Origin: Pseudomonadota bacterium
Lineage (GTDB): Bacteria > Pseudomonadota > Gammaproteobacteria > Arenicellales > UBA868
NCBI GenBank assembly: GCA_018661145.1
Contig: JABJIU010000100.1
Span: forward strand, 1 to 13,175
DNA length: 13,175 nucleotides
Direction of reading: 5' to 3'
Each line of letters starts with the position of its first letter. The stretch's first letter is position 1. The notes beneath the pieces were generated by a model, which worked only from the letters and a program-made list of their open reading frames with translations, did no database searches and was not told the origin of the DNA. A program made the position numbers and the translations under genes. Below, piece after piece: positions 1 to 6,779 of this stretch.

Positions 1-711
1 AAAGTGTTTTATCCAGAAACTGATAAAGGATTTCAGTTGGTCGGCCATCTGATGAACCAGAGTGGCGCGCTCAAGAAAGTTGATAACGGGTTTGTCGAGG
101 CCGGAAAAATCCCGAAGTTCCTTTTCCCAATAGGGATTGGGCAGGCAGCGAAGATCGAACACTGTGTCCGCATCGGTGGGCGCACCGCGCTTGAAGCCGA
201 AAGACTGAAACAGCAATATCGGTCTAGATTGCAGTGTTCCCTGCGCAAAACCGCGGATCGCTACCCGGAGTTCATAGGGTGTCATGATGCTGGTATCGAT
301 CGTTCGTTCGGCCGCATCTGCAAGCGGTGTCAGTAACTCACTTTCCTGCAGGATGCCTTCACGCAACGGAGTGTCTTCGTCAGTTAAAGGGTGTCTTCTA
401 CGGGTTTCGCTGTACCTTTGCAGGAGTCGTTCCGTGTCGGCTTCGAGGAATACGATCCGCGGCGTTACACCGGCGGTGTGCAGTTCATCAATGCCGGCCA
501 CAAGTGTCTTAAGAAATTCCCGGCTGCGCGAGTCAATGCTGACCGCGACATTGTCGATACCCGCGGACGATCTTTGCTGTAGTTGTACTACCAGCTGTGG
601 CAACATGCCAAACGGGAGGTTGTCGATGCAGAAGTAGCCGAGGTCCTCAAGTGCGTGCAGGGCAATACTTTTTCCTGATCCCGACAGTCCGCTGACGATA
701 ATCAGATTCAT
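1..711 (-). CDS. rapZ: RapZ, RNase adaptor protein (partial, C-terminus beyond window edge)
   Basis: Reading the minus strand from ATG at 711 gives 237 uninterrupted residues that run off the left edge; E. coli RapZ has about 284, so roughly the last 45-50 are missing only because of the window boundary. The N-terminal half has a P-loop, GLSGSGKS at residues 8-15, preceded by the family-typical start MNLIIVS. The C-terminal domain has the conserved block SFGFKRGAPTDAD (170-182) followed by VFDLRCLPNPYW (184-195). In E. coli, RapZ binds the small RNA GlmZ, hands it to RNase E and so controls glmS, linking amino-sugar supply to envelope synthesis. Here it is the last visible gene of the rpoN–ptsN–rapZ block, 90 bases after ptsN. 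I see no strong Shine-Dalgarno upstream of this ATG. The next gene is often npr (ptsO), but it would lie outside the window. Confidence 0.95.
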   Translation of the reverse strand, partial: MNLIIVSGLSGSGKSIALHALEDLGYFCIDNLPFGMLPQLVVQLQQRSSAGIDNVAVSIDSRSREFLKTLVAGIDELHTAGVTPRIVFLEADTERLLQRYSETRRRHPLTDEDTPLREGILQESELLTPLADAAERTIDTSIMTPYELRVAIRGFAQGTLQSRPILLFQSFGFKRGAPTDADTVFDLRCLPNPYWEKELRDFSGLDKPVINFLERATLVHQMADQLKSFISFWIKHF

Positions 712-801
712 GTTGCGTTTTTAAGTGGGTCAGTCGTTTGGAGCGATGTTAGTTTCGGTATACGGGTGGTTTGTGTAGCACGCCCGAGTTGGCCCGCTTG
801 G

Positions 802-1284
802 TTAGATCAGTAGATTGAACAACGTGTCCGCGTCACTTGCTTCACTGACGGCCCGCCGAAAACCGCTGTCAGAAAAGGCGCCCGCAAGGTCGCTCAGGAT
901 ACGAAGATGTTGGTCAGTCGCGTCGGCTGGGACCAGCAGGCCGACAACCAGGATAATAGGCTGATTATCAATGGCGTCAAAATTCAGCGGCTGCTGCAGT
1001 TTCATGGCGGCAGCGATCGGTTCCTGAATCCCATTCAGTCGGCCATGGGGTAGTGCGATGCCATGGCCAATCCCGGTGCTGCCCAGGCGCTCGCGCTCGT
1101 TCATAGTAGAAAATACGGTGTGCTGGTCCATCCCGGGCAGTTGGCGGGAAAGCAGTTCCGCCAGTCCCTCCAGCATCCGTTTCTTGCTTGAGACCTTGAC
1201 GTTGGCCGCGACCCGCTCCCGGCTCAGCAGGCCCTGCAGCGGCCCTGTGTCTTTGACTTCATCTGAGTGCGCAGCTTGTGTCAT
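802..1284 (-). CDS. ptsN: PtsN, nitrogen-regulatory phosphotransferase EIIA-Ntr
   Basis: This 160-residue protein matches the EIIA-Ntr family in length and motifs. The phosphorylation block STGIGHGIALPHGRL spans residues 69-83, with the predicted phospho-acceptor at His80 (His73 in E. coli). The family-typical C-terminal half follows, with LAGAFSD near 133-139. EIIA-Ntr receives phosphate from the EI-Ntr/NPr relay. In E. coli its unphosphorylated form affects potassium transport and other regulatory targets; it does not move sugar. The ATG lies only 2 bases after the rpoN stop codon, so the two are probably co-translated. In E. coli and many relatives hpf sits between rpoN and ptsN, and here there is no room for it. 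The start is supported because homologous sequence begins shortly after it. Confidence 0.95.
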   Translation of the reverse strand: MTQAAHSDEVKDTGPLQGLLSRERVAANVKVSSKKRMLEGLAELLSRQLPGMDQHTVFSTMNERERLGSTGIGHGIALPHGRLNGIQEPIAAAMKLQQPLNFDAIDNQPIILVVGLLVPADATDQHLRILSDLAGAFSDSGFRRAVSEASDADTLFNLLI

Positions 1285-1286
1285 AC

Positions 1287-2744
1287 CTAGATTACGCTTC
1301 GTCGCTGGGCTACTGGCGGAATATTCATTTGCTCACGGTACTTGGCGACGGTACGCCGGGCGATTGAAATCCCTTCTTTTTCCAGTTGGGCCGCCAGTTG
1401 GCCGTCGCTGATCGGTGTCAGCGAGGTCTCAGATTCTATCATCTTGCGGATCCTGGCCTGTGCCGCCCGTGCCGAGATCTGGGGCCCGGAGGAGGTTCCA
1501 AGGCCGGTCGAGAAGAAGTGCTTCATGGGGAAAAGTCCGTGCGGTGTGAGCAGATACTTTTGATCTACGGCACGCGAGACCGTGGACTCATGAATGCCAA
1601 GCACTTGTGCGACGTCCCGCAGTGTCAGCGGCACCATCGCCCCGTCACCCTTATCCATAAAACCGTTCTGTACCAACACAATCTGGGTGGCAACACTCAG
1701 GATGGTCTGATCCCTCTGTTGGAGGCTACGGATAAACCACTGGGCTTCACGCAGGTGGTCCTTAAGATATTGTCGGGTTGTCGGATCGTTGCCTCCAAGA
1801 TACTGTTGGTAGTAATTGCTGATGCGAATGTTTTGTGCGCTCTGGCGGGCAAGCGTTACGATCCAGGTATCGTCACGTCGATGCACAACCGCGTCCGGAG
1901 CCACGGCAGGCGTCGGCGGTGCAGCCAGTCGCTCACCGGGTTTCGGGTCCAGAGACTGAATTAACCCAAGTACCTCGGCCAGTACCGAGAGGTCAATTTC
2001 CAGTACGTCGGCGAGCGCCTCGTAGTGGCGCCTACTGAGCAAGGAGAAATGCTCCTGGACAATTTTGCGCGCCAGCCGAAGGTCCGAGGTTTGTGAGGGC
2101 TGCGCTTTGAGTTGCAGGCTAAGACACTCAGCCAGGTCTCGGGCACCGATCCCTGGGTCAGAAAGACTCTGCACCAGGTGGAGCATTGAATCGATCTCGT
2201 CGTCGTCAGCGTTTACCTGCGGGGTCAGGATCTGCCTGACGTCGTCATAGGTCGCCGTGAGGTAACCTTTTCGGTCAAGACAGCCGATGAGTGTTTGGGC
2301 AATCAATTTATCCTTATCACTGAGTCTGTGCAGCGCGAGCCCTTCCAGTAGCAGCCGGGCGAGACTGTCCTGCTGGCTTTGCCACAGTAAGTCATGATCT
2401 TGGCGTGGTTCGCCGAGGTCATCGGGTTCTGATGACGAAAAGCCGGCATGCTCCCAGTGACGGTCCACAAAGGACGCATCACGCCAGTCATCATCGATGG
2501 CATGCGTTTGTTCGGTCTGGGGGGATTCGGTTAACGGTTCCAGAATGCGCTTGGCATCAGTTTCTGATTCACCTTCGGGTAGTGCACCCGGTTCCACTTC
2601 CTCGAGCAGCGGGTTGGATTCAAGAACGGAACTGATTTCTTGGGAAACTTCCTCAAAAGAGAGCTGCAGCAAGCGAATCGCGTGCTGCAGCTGGGTGCTG
2701 AGTTGCAGGCGTTGGCCCTGCCGGATATTAATCGCCTGTTTCAC
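1287..2744 (-). CDS. rpoN: RNA polymerase sigma-54 factor
   Basis: The 485-residue product is close to the usual sigma-54 length (477 in E. coli). Region I is glutamine- and leucine-rich (residues 9-48, with HAIRLLQLS at 21-29) and is where activators act. An acidic, variable region II covers about 50-120. A core-binding region follows, then a helix-turn-helix near 375-395 (LRDVAQVLGIHESTVSRAV). The RpoN box ARRTVAKYRE is intact at 462-471 and recognises the -24 element. Sigma-54 needs an ATP-driven enhancer-binding protein to open promoters, and PtsN and RapZ are its usual neighbours. The start codon is GTG at 2744; the protein from there (MKQAINIRQGQRLQLS) aligns with the known N-terminus, so GTG is preferred. 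It lies 20 bases after lptB. Confidence 0.97.
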   Translation of the reverse strand: MKQAINIRQGQRLQLSTQLQHAIRLLQLSFEEVSQEISSVLESNPLLEEVEPGALPEGESETDAKRILEPLTESPQTEQTHAIDDDWRDASFVDRHWEHAGFSSSEPDDLGEPRQDHDLLWQSQQDSLARLLLEGLALHRLSDKDKLIAQTLIGCLDRKGYLTATYDDVRQILTPQVNADDDEIDSMLHLVQSLSDPGIGARDLAECLSLQLKAQPSQTSDLRLARKIVQEHFSLLSRRHYEALADVLEIDLSVLAEVLGLIQSLDPKPGERLAAPPTPAVAPDAVVHRRDDTWIVTLARQSAQNIRISNYYQQYLGGNDPTTRQYLKDHLREAQWFIRSLQQRDQTILSVATQIVLVQNGFMDKGDGAMVPLTLRDVAQVLGIHESTVSRAVDQKYLLTPHGLFPMKHFFSTGLGTSSGPQISARAAQARIRKMIESETSLTPISDGQLAAQLEKEGISIARRTVAKYREQMNIPPVAQRRSVI

Positions 2745-2764
2745 CTAGGACACCGTGTGGCTGA

Positions 2765-3490
2765 CTAAAGGCGAAAACCTGTTCCGAGATAGACTGACCG
2801 AACTTCGTCATGAGCAAGAATATGTTCTGAACTTCCCTCGGTCAGAACCCGGCCCTCGGTCAGGATGTACGCGCGATCGCAGATACCGAGCGTTTCGCGG
2901 ACATTGTGATCGGTAATCAGGACGCCAATTTGCATGGCACGAAGATCACGGATCAGTTTTTGAATGTCGATGATTGAAATAGGATCAATTCCGGCAAAGG
3001 GCTCATCGAGCAGCATGAACGACGGCTGAAGTGAGATCGCCCGAGCGATCTCAACGCGCCGCCGCTCTCCTCCCGAAAGGCTGTAGCCATAGTCGGATGC
3101 CTTGTGGGTAATGCCAAACTTCTCGAGCATTTCGTCGACGCGCTGATGCCGGGTGTCCCGGTCGAGTCCCGGAACGGCTTCGAGTACTGCGAGCAGATTA
3201 TCCCGCACCGTCAGGCGGCGAAAGATGGAGGGTTCCTGGGGCAGATATCCGATACCTTTGCGCGCACGCCGGTGCATGGAAAGCCCGCTGATATCCTCAC
3301 CATCGAGCAGAATGGTGCCCCCATCCCGACGGATGAGGCCGCAGATCATATAGAAGCAAGTGGTTTTCCCAGCGCCGTTTGGACCGAGCAGGCCGACGAT
3401 CTCGCCGCCGCTGACTGTGATATCAACATTGTCAACGACTGTGGTTCGGCCAAACTGCTTGACCAGGCCTTGAGTGGTGAGTGTGCTCAT
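2765..3490 (-). CDS. lptB: LptB, ATPase of the LPS export ABC transporter
   Basis: This is a complete ABC ATPase of 241 residues, the usual LptB length. Walker A is GPNGAGKT (36-43), the Q-loop is GYLPQEPS with Gln85, the signature is LSGGE (138-142), Walker B is FMLLDE (158-163) with catalytic Glu163, and the switch histidine is His195 (LITDHNVRET). The LptB-typical stretches YLPQEPSIFRRLTV and EPFAGIDPISI are both present. LptB dimerises on the cytoplasmic face, powers the LptF/LptG permease and pushes LPS onto the LptC–LptA bridge. LptF and LptG are usually encoded elsewhere and are not in this window. The start is ATG at 3490, 38 bases after lptA, with only a weak Shine-Dalgarno-like GGAT upstream. 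It lies between lptA and rpoN, as in E. coli. Confidence 0.97.
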   Translation of the reverse strand: MSTLTTQGLVKQFGRTTVVDNVDITVSGGEIVGLLGPNGAGKTTCFYMICGLIRRDGGTILLDGEDISGLSMHRRARKGIGYLPQEPSIFRRLTVRDNLLAVLEAVPGLDRDTRHQRVDEMLEKFGITHKASDYGYSLSGGERRRVEIARAISLQPSFMLLDEPFAGIDPISIIDIQKLIRDLRAMQIGVLITDHNVRETLGICDRAYILTEGRVLTEGSSEHILAHDEVRSVYLGTGFRL

Positions 3491-3528
3491 GAATCCGTAT
3501 CCGCGGCAATCGCGTTAGGAGGGGTTGC

Positions 3529-4569
3529 CTAACCGTCCGCTACCGTTTTGACCGCTTCGCGCCAGTCTTTTTCCCAGCGGTCCGGGTCTTCTGCAGGCTG
3601 GAGGCGGGCCGAGGGAATCCATATCTTGAGGTCAGCCGGCGCCTCTATTTGTTTCCAGTCGTTCTTAACCCCAAGCACCTGTACACGTTGGCCCTTTTTG
3701 ACCTCGCCGAGGACGATAGACCCAGAGTCTGTGGAGGGAGTGGAGCGCACTCTGACGCTGGAACCGGTTACGGATGCGATGCCGGCGTTGGCGGAGATAA
3801 ATTTTCCATAAATCCAGACCCGCACACCTTTGGGCGCATTAATCTCAGCCCAGCCGTCCTGAACACGCAGTACCCGGACCGGTGATCCGCCTTTTAGGGT
3901 TCCCAGCGACGCGGCTGTCACGCTTTGTGCGGCGAAAACTGGTGCGCCGGTAATGCCGATATAAGCCCGGTTGGATCTTGATGGCTCTGGATTGGTCCCG
4001 GCAGTGGGATTACTGGTCTCGGAATCAGGGCTGCCCATCTCGTTGGGTTGGAGCACCATCCGCGGCCGCTCCCCGTCTGTTTTGGGGAGGGCGGTATCGG
4101 CATCTTCGCCCTCCCTCGTTGAGCGGGTCTCGCCGCGCACGATCATCCGGTCGCGGGCCATATCGTAGACGATACGTTCGCCTTCGATGGCATCGCGGTC
4201 CTGTCGAAGTCGGGCGTTACCGATAAAGGTAACGATATTGTTGATTTCGTCGAGTTCAATCCGACGGCCGGTACCAACTATGTCATGATCCTTTCCGTCT
4301 GGCCGCTGGCGGAAGACGGCAGGGTTGCCGGTAGCAATACCATGATCCAGTTGCTCACCCTTATAGATGAGTTCGATCTGGTCTGCGATGATTCGTATGG
4401 TGCCTTGACGGACAGAGACATTGCCCCGGTAAATGCGGGTACCACTAGAAAAGTCCATCTCCACTTCGTCGGCCTCAACCAGCACGCTCTGGTTACGGTC
4501 TGATTCAAGCGCAACCACACTTTGGGCGGAAACAAAGAGAAGGGAAAAGACAGCGAGCAAAATCTTCAT
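3529..4569 (-). CDS. lptA: LptA, periplasmic LPS bridge protein with two C-terminal SH3-like repeats
   Basis: The protein has 346 residues, nearly twice the usual LptA length of about 185. Residues 1-20 look like a signal peptide ending VVA|LE. Residues about 27-172 form a complete OstA/LptA beta-jellyroll domain, with the typical VEADEVEMDFSSG and YRGNVSVRQG (31-56) and the repeat-like IADQIELI and IEGERIVYDM strands. A low-complexity linker rich in Pro, Ser, Asn and Thr (about 173-202) leads to two similar modules, roughly 205-258 and 266-323. Each reads as a bacterial SH3-like fold: a 'G.V....VRVL.V..GW..I.AP....VWI' pattern in the first, and SVRVRSTPS then RVQVLGVKNDWKQIEAP and IWIPSARL in the second. 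The tail is charged. LptA joins LptC to the outer-membrane LptD. SH3-like modules often bind peptidoglycan or proteins; that role here is inference. The gene sits between lptC and lptB as usual. Confidence 0.93.
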   Translation of the reverse strand: MKILLAVFSLLFVSAQSVVALESDRNQSVLVEADEVEMDFSSGTRIYRGNVSVRQGTIRIIADQIELIYKGEQLDHGIATGNPAVFRQRPDGKDHDIVGTGRRIELDEINNIVTFIGNARLRQDRDAIEGERIVYDMARDRMIVRGETRSTREGEDADTALPKTDGERPRMVLQPNEMGSPDSETSNPTAGTNPEPSRSNRAYIGITGAPVFAAQSVTAASLGTLKGGSPVRVLRVQDGWAEINAPKGVRVWIYGKFISANAGIASVTGSSVRVRSTPSTDSGSIVLGEVKKGQRVQVLGVKNDWKQIEAPADLKIWIPSARLQPAEDPDRWEKDWREAVKTVADG

Positions 4570-4608
4570 GATGAACCAATTTTAGCAAACCGAGCCTGCC
4601 ACCCGATG

Positions 4609-5049
4609 CTAACTGCCCCGATCAAGCCGGACGGTGAGGCGCTTGGTGCGGGTGACGCTGCCTGCGTCCTCGCCACTACGAAACTGGGTAACTTCAACGT
4701 TTCCGGTCAGCAGAACTTCGGAGCCGTCGCCAGCCATCCAACCCGATTCGCTGGTTGCCTGTCGCGCCGGTTTGCCTTTCTGGTATTGAACGAGATGGGG
4801 TTTATCGAGCAAGGAGGTATTGTCGAGGGGAAAGTGGGCCAGGCGCTCAGCTTTAAGAACATAGATGACACCAGTTTCGTCCCTGCCGGTGGCCGTGAAG
4901 TTCTGGATGTAGTAATCCGCCTCATTGGTCAACGGAGCCGCCATTTTATTCTCAGCCGGTTCCAGCAGGTTCACCTGCATCCATATGCCAAGTCCCGCCA
5001 TTGCACCCAGCACACTGAGCAGAACCAGCCTTTCAATATTTGCCCGCAT
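4609..5049 (-). CDS. lptC: LptC, inner-membrane LPS export anchor (short form)
   Basis: The product is 146 residues, against about 190 in E. coli and Pseudomonas. One membrane helix occupies about residues 8-25 (LVLLSVLGAMAGLGIWM), then a periplasmic region shows LptC-like features: YYIQNFTATGRDETG, VLKAERLAHFP, and the strand LLTGNVEVTQF, which matches LYGHVEVNAL of E. coli LptC. The reading frame ends just after TRTKRLTVRLDRGS, near E. coli residue 140, so the last 50 or so residues of the jellyroll are absent. Neither the downstream in-frame codons nor the other frames up to lptA restore a recognisable LptC end, so this looks like a genuine shortening rather than a simple frameshift. LptC receives LPS from LptBFG and passes it to LptA. 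It starts 5 bases after the kdsD stop and ends 39 bases before lptA. Confidence 0.88.
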   Translation of the reverse strand: MRANIERLVLLSVLGAMAGLGIWMQVNLLEPAENKMAAPLTNEADYYIQNFTATGRDETGVIYVLKAERLAHFPLDNTSLLDKPHLVQYQKGKPARQATSESGWMAGDGSEVLLTGNVEVTQFRSGEDAGSVTRTKRLTVRLDRGS

Positions 5050-5054
5050 GGGGA

Positions 5055-6026
5055 TCAGAAGACGCCGGCGCGGATAAGGTCCAAAGCATTCAGTGCGCCA
5101 GCGGGCCGGCCACTGGAGTCAACGGCAAATAAACCGTTGATGGAGTACCGCTGCATCATTTCCACCGCCTCAGCGGCAAGCGCCTCGGGTGGGATAGTGT
5201 GCGGGGAGCGCACCATGACGGTATCGATCTGGCAATCGTGAACATCTGTTCCCTGATTGAGAGTGCGTCTGAGATCGCCATCGGTATAAATTCCCGCAAG
5301 CAGTCCATGGTCGTCGACGATACCGACCATACCGAGGTTTTTGGCCGACATCTCGGCCAGGGCGTTAATCAGTGACGTGCCTATTTGAACGAGCGGTAAA
5401 GCCTTGTCGGTGTGCATTAAGTCTTCAACGTGCACCAGCAGACGCCGGCCCAGCGCGCCCCCAGGATGCGAGCGGGCGAAGTCCTCAGCGCCGAAGTTCC
5501 TCGCTTTTAGCACGGCGATCGCGAGTGCATCACCCATCGCAAGTGTCGCAGTGGTGCTTGCCGTGGGCGCAAGATTATGAGGGCAGGCCTCGCGCTTAAC
5601 ATGGATATCAAGGCAGATTTTCGCTGCCACTGCGATCGAGGACCTCGGGTCGCCGGTAAATGCGAGTAGGGTATTACCCATTCTCTTGATGATCGGCAGT
5701 ATCGTGAGAATCTCAGGTGTTTCCCCGGAATTTGAGATTGCCAGTATCAGGTCCCCCGGGGTGATCATGCCGAGGTCTCCATGACTTGCCTCACCGGGAT
5801 GCACAAAAAAGGCGGGGGTGCCGGTGCTTGCGAGAGTCGCCGCAATCTTGCCACCAATATGCCCCGATTTGCCCATCCCGGTCACGATCACACGGCCTGG
5901 GCACGCCAGCAGCGCCTCACAAGCCTTCGAAAACTCTTCGTCAAGGCGTGCAGCCACTGCCGCGAGTGCCTCGCCTTCGCAGGCGATTACTGCGCGGGCG
6001 TCGGCTAAAAAGGAAGTTTCACTCAT
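5055..6026 (-). CDS. kdsD: KdsD, arabinose 5-phosphate isomerase
   Basis: From ATG at 6026 the protein has 323 residues (E. coli 328). It has an N-terminal SIS sugar-isomerase domain (about 35-170) and two CBS domains (about 200-320), the full-length KdsD architecture. The predicted catalytic set is intact: Lys53 in MGKSGHIG, Glu105 in SGETPE, Glu146 in KREACP and His187 in SHPGGALG, equivalent to E. coli Lys59, Glu111, Glu152 and His193. The enzyme converts ribulose 5-phosphate to arabinose 5-phosphate, the first committed step to Kdo in the LPS core. A longer frame starting at TTG 6065 would add 13 residues without family resemblance, so the ATG at 6026 is preferred, although neither has a clear Shine-Dalgarno. 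It is the first gene of the minus-strand run. KdsC phosphatase, usually next, is absent here. Confidence 0.96.
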   Translation of the reverse strand: MSETSFLADARAVIACEGEALAAVAARLDEEFSKACEALLACPGRVIVTGMGKSGHIGGKIAATLASTGTPAFFVHPGEASHGDLGMITPGDLILAISNSGETPEILTILPIIKRMGNTLLAFTGDPRSSIAVAAKICLDIHVKREACPHNLAPTASTTATLAMGDALAIAVLKARNFGAEDFARSHPGGALGRRLLVHVEDLMHTDKALPLVQIGTSLINALAEMSAKNLGMVGIVDDHGLLAGIYTDGDLRRTLNQGTDVHDCQIDTVMVRSPHTIPPEALAAEAVEMMQRYSINGLFAVDSSGRPAGALNALDLIRAGVF

Positions 6027-6081
6027 GAAGATGAATTGTGGATCGTAAGAAGCACGTACGGCCAAAACTCGGATTCAGGTT

Positions 6082-6087
6082 ATTCTA
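6082..6087 (-). promoter_or_regulatory. Possible -10 element of the kdsD–lpt–rpoN operon
   Basis: On the minus strand the hexamer TAGAAT matches the sigma-70 -10 consensus at five of six positions, about 55 bases upstream of the kdsD ATG. It lies in the 99-base gap between two divergent genes, where an operon promoter is expected. No good -35 hexamer is found at 16-18 bases, so this is weak evidence. Confidence 0.25.
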
Positions 6088-6125
6088 AAGGAAAGACTTA
6101 GGCGAATTGATTCTGGTTTTGAGGA

Positions 6126-6779
6126 ATGCAAGATTCATTGAGAATTGGCACGCGTGGCTGGCGCTATCAGGCATGGGACGGCACCTTTTATGACGCCGAC
6201 CTTCCTCCTGAGTGGCAGTTGTCCTGGTACGCCAATCACCTGCGCAGCGTGCTGATACCAGCCGATGGCCTTCACCAGATGAGTCCCGACCGGGTGAGGT
6301 GTTGGGTTGAGGATACCGATCCAGAATTTCGGTTTATCGCTACGATCGATCCGGTCCAATTCCCCCCTGATTGCCGTGAAGCGATGTTGCCCGATCTCGA
6401 GGCGCTGGTGACGGCGTTTGGTGAGCAACTCGATGCCTTGGTTATTGATGTGGGAGGCAATCTGTCAGCCATTCAGCGTTTTCTGGAAAGGTTAAGGTCA
6501 ACCTTTCCTGACCTACCGGTTTGTTTAGAGGGTTTGCCAGCACACAAGTTGCCCCACGGCTTTGGCGGGTGTTTCAACGGGGAGGAAGACTTTTTGTTTT
6601 CCGATAGCCCTTACACTATCGTCTACCAGTCTGAAGGAGACTTAAGTACAGTGCGCACGATTATCGAAACGATGCAGCGGTCGAGCATCGAAGCCGGGGC
6701 ATTAATCTTTTCTGATCCGGACCGTGCGTTTGATCATGCTGCTGGAGCGCGCACGGTCGCTGATTTGCTGGAAGCCTGA
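6126..6779 (+). CDS. Diverged DUF72 (YecE-like) family protein
   Basis: The 217-residue product begins LRIGTRGWRYQAWDGTFYD (5-23), which fits the DUF72 opening pattern 'IGTSGW.Y..W.G.FYP'. A segment SPDRVRCWVEDTDPEFRFIATI (53-74) matches the family's 'W...TP..F.F' region, and the C-terminus GALIFSDPDRAFDHAAGA (191-208) matches the 'FNND..G.A..NA' region. DUF72 proteins are predicted TIM-barrel proteins with no settled function. This copy is shorter than most (about 240-300) and lacks the family's usual 'EIN.TFY' segment, reading LIPADGLHQM (43-52) instead. It may therefore have lost the original activity. ATG at 6126 is preceded directly by GAGGA, which is too close to be an ideal ribosome site; TTG at 6138 is a possible alternative start. 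Its stop overlaps the next gene's start, implying coupled translation with the permease. Confidence 0.75.
   Translation: MQDSLRIGTRGWRYQAWDGTFYDADLPPEWQLSWYANHLRSVLIPADGLHQMSPDRVRCWVEDTDPEFRFIATIDPVQFPPDCREAMLPDLEALVTAFGEQLDALVIDVGGNLSAIQRFLERLRSTFPDLPVCLEGLPAHKLPHGFGGCFNGEEDFLFSDSPYTIVYQSEGDLSTVRTIIETMQRSSIEAGALIFSDPDRAFDHAAGARTVADLLEA

Noticed and set aside
4..336. Plus-strand open frame at the left edge
   Set aside because: The minus strand here encodes RapZ without interruption and with conserved motifs; the plus frame is its shadow.
712..801. Promoter or small RNA between ptsN and rapZ
   Set aside because: No convincing -35/-10 pair, -24/-12 element or hairpin could be seen in the 90 bases.
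1386..1964. 192-codon plus-strand open frame opposite rpoN
   Set aside because: It is fully antisense to a clear sigma-54 gene, with no family pattern or ribosome site.
4570..4608. Frameshift that might restore the missing LptC C-terminus
   Set aside because: I read the in-frame codons and an alternative frame towards lptA; neither gives LptC-like sequence, and the gap is too short for the missing 50 residues without overlapping lptA.
4522..5241. 239-codon plus-strand open frame opposite lptA, lptC and kdsD
   Set aside because: It lies antisense to three well-supported genes and its translation shows no recognisable domain; it is a by-product of the coding strand.
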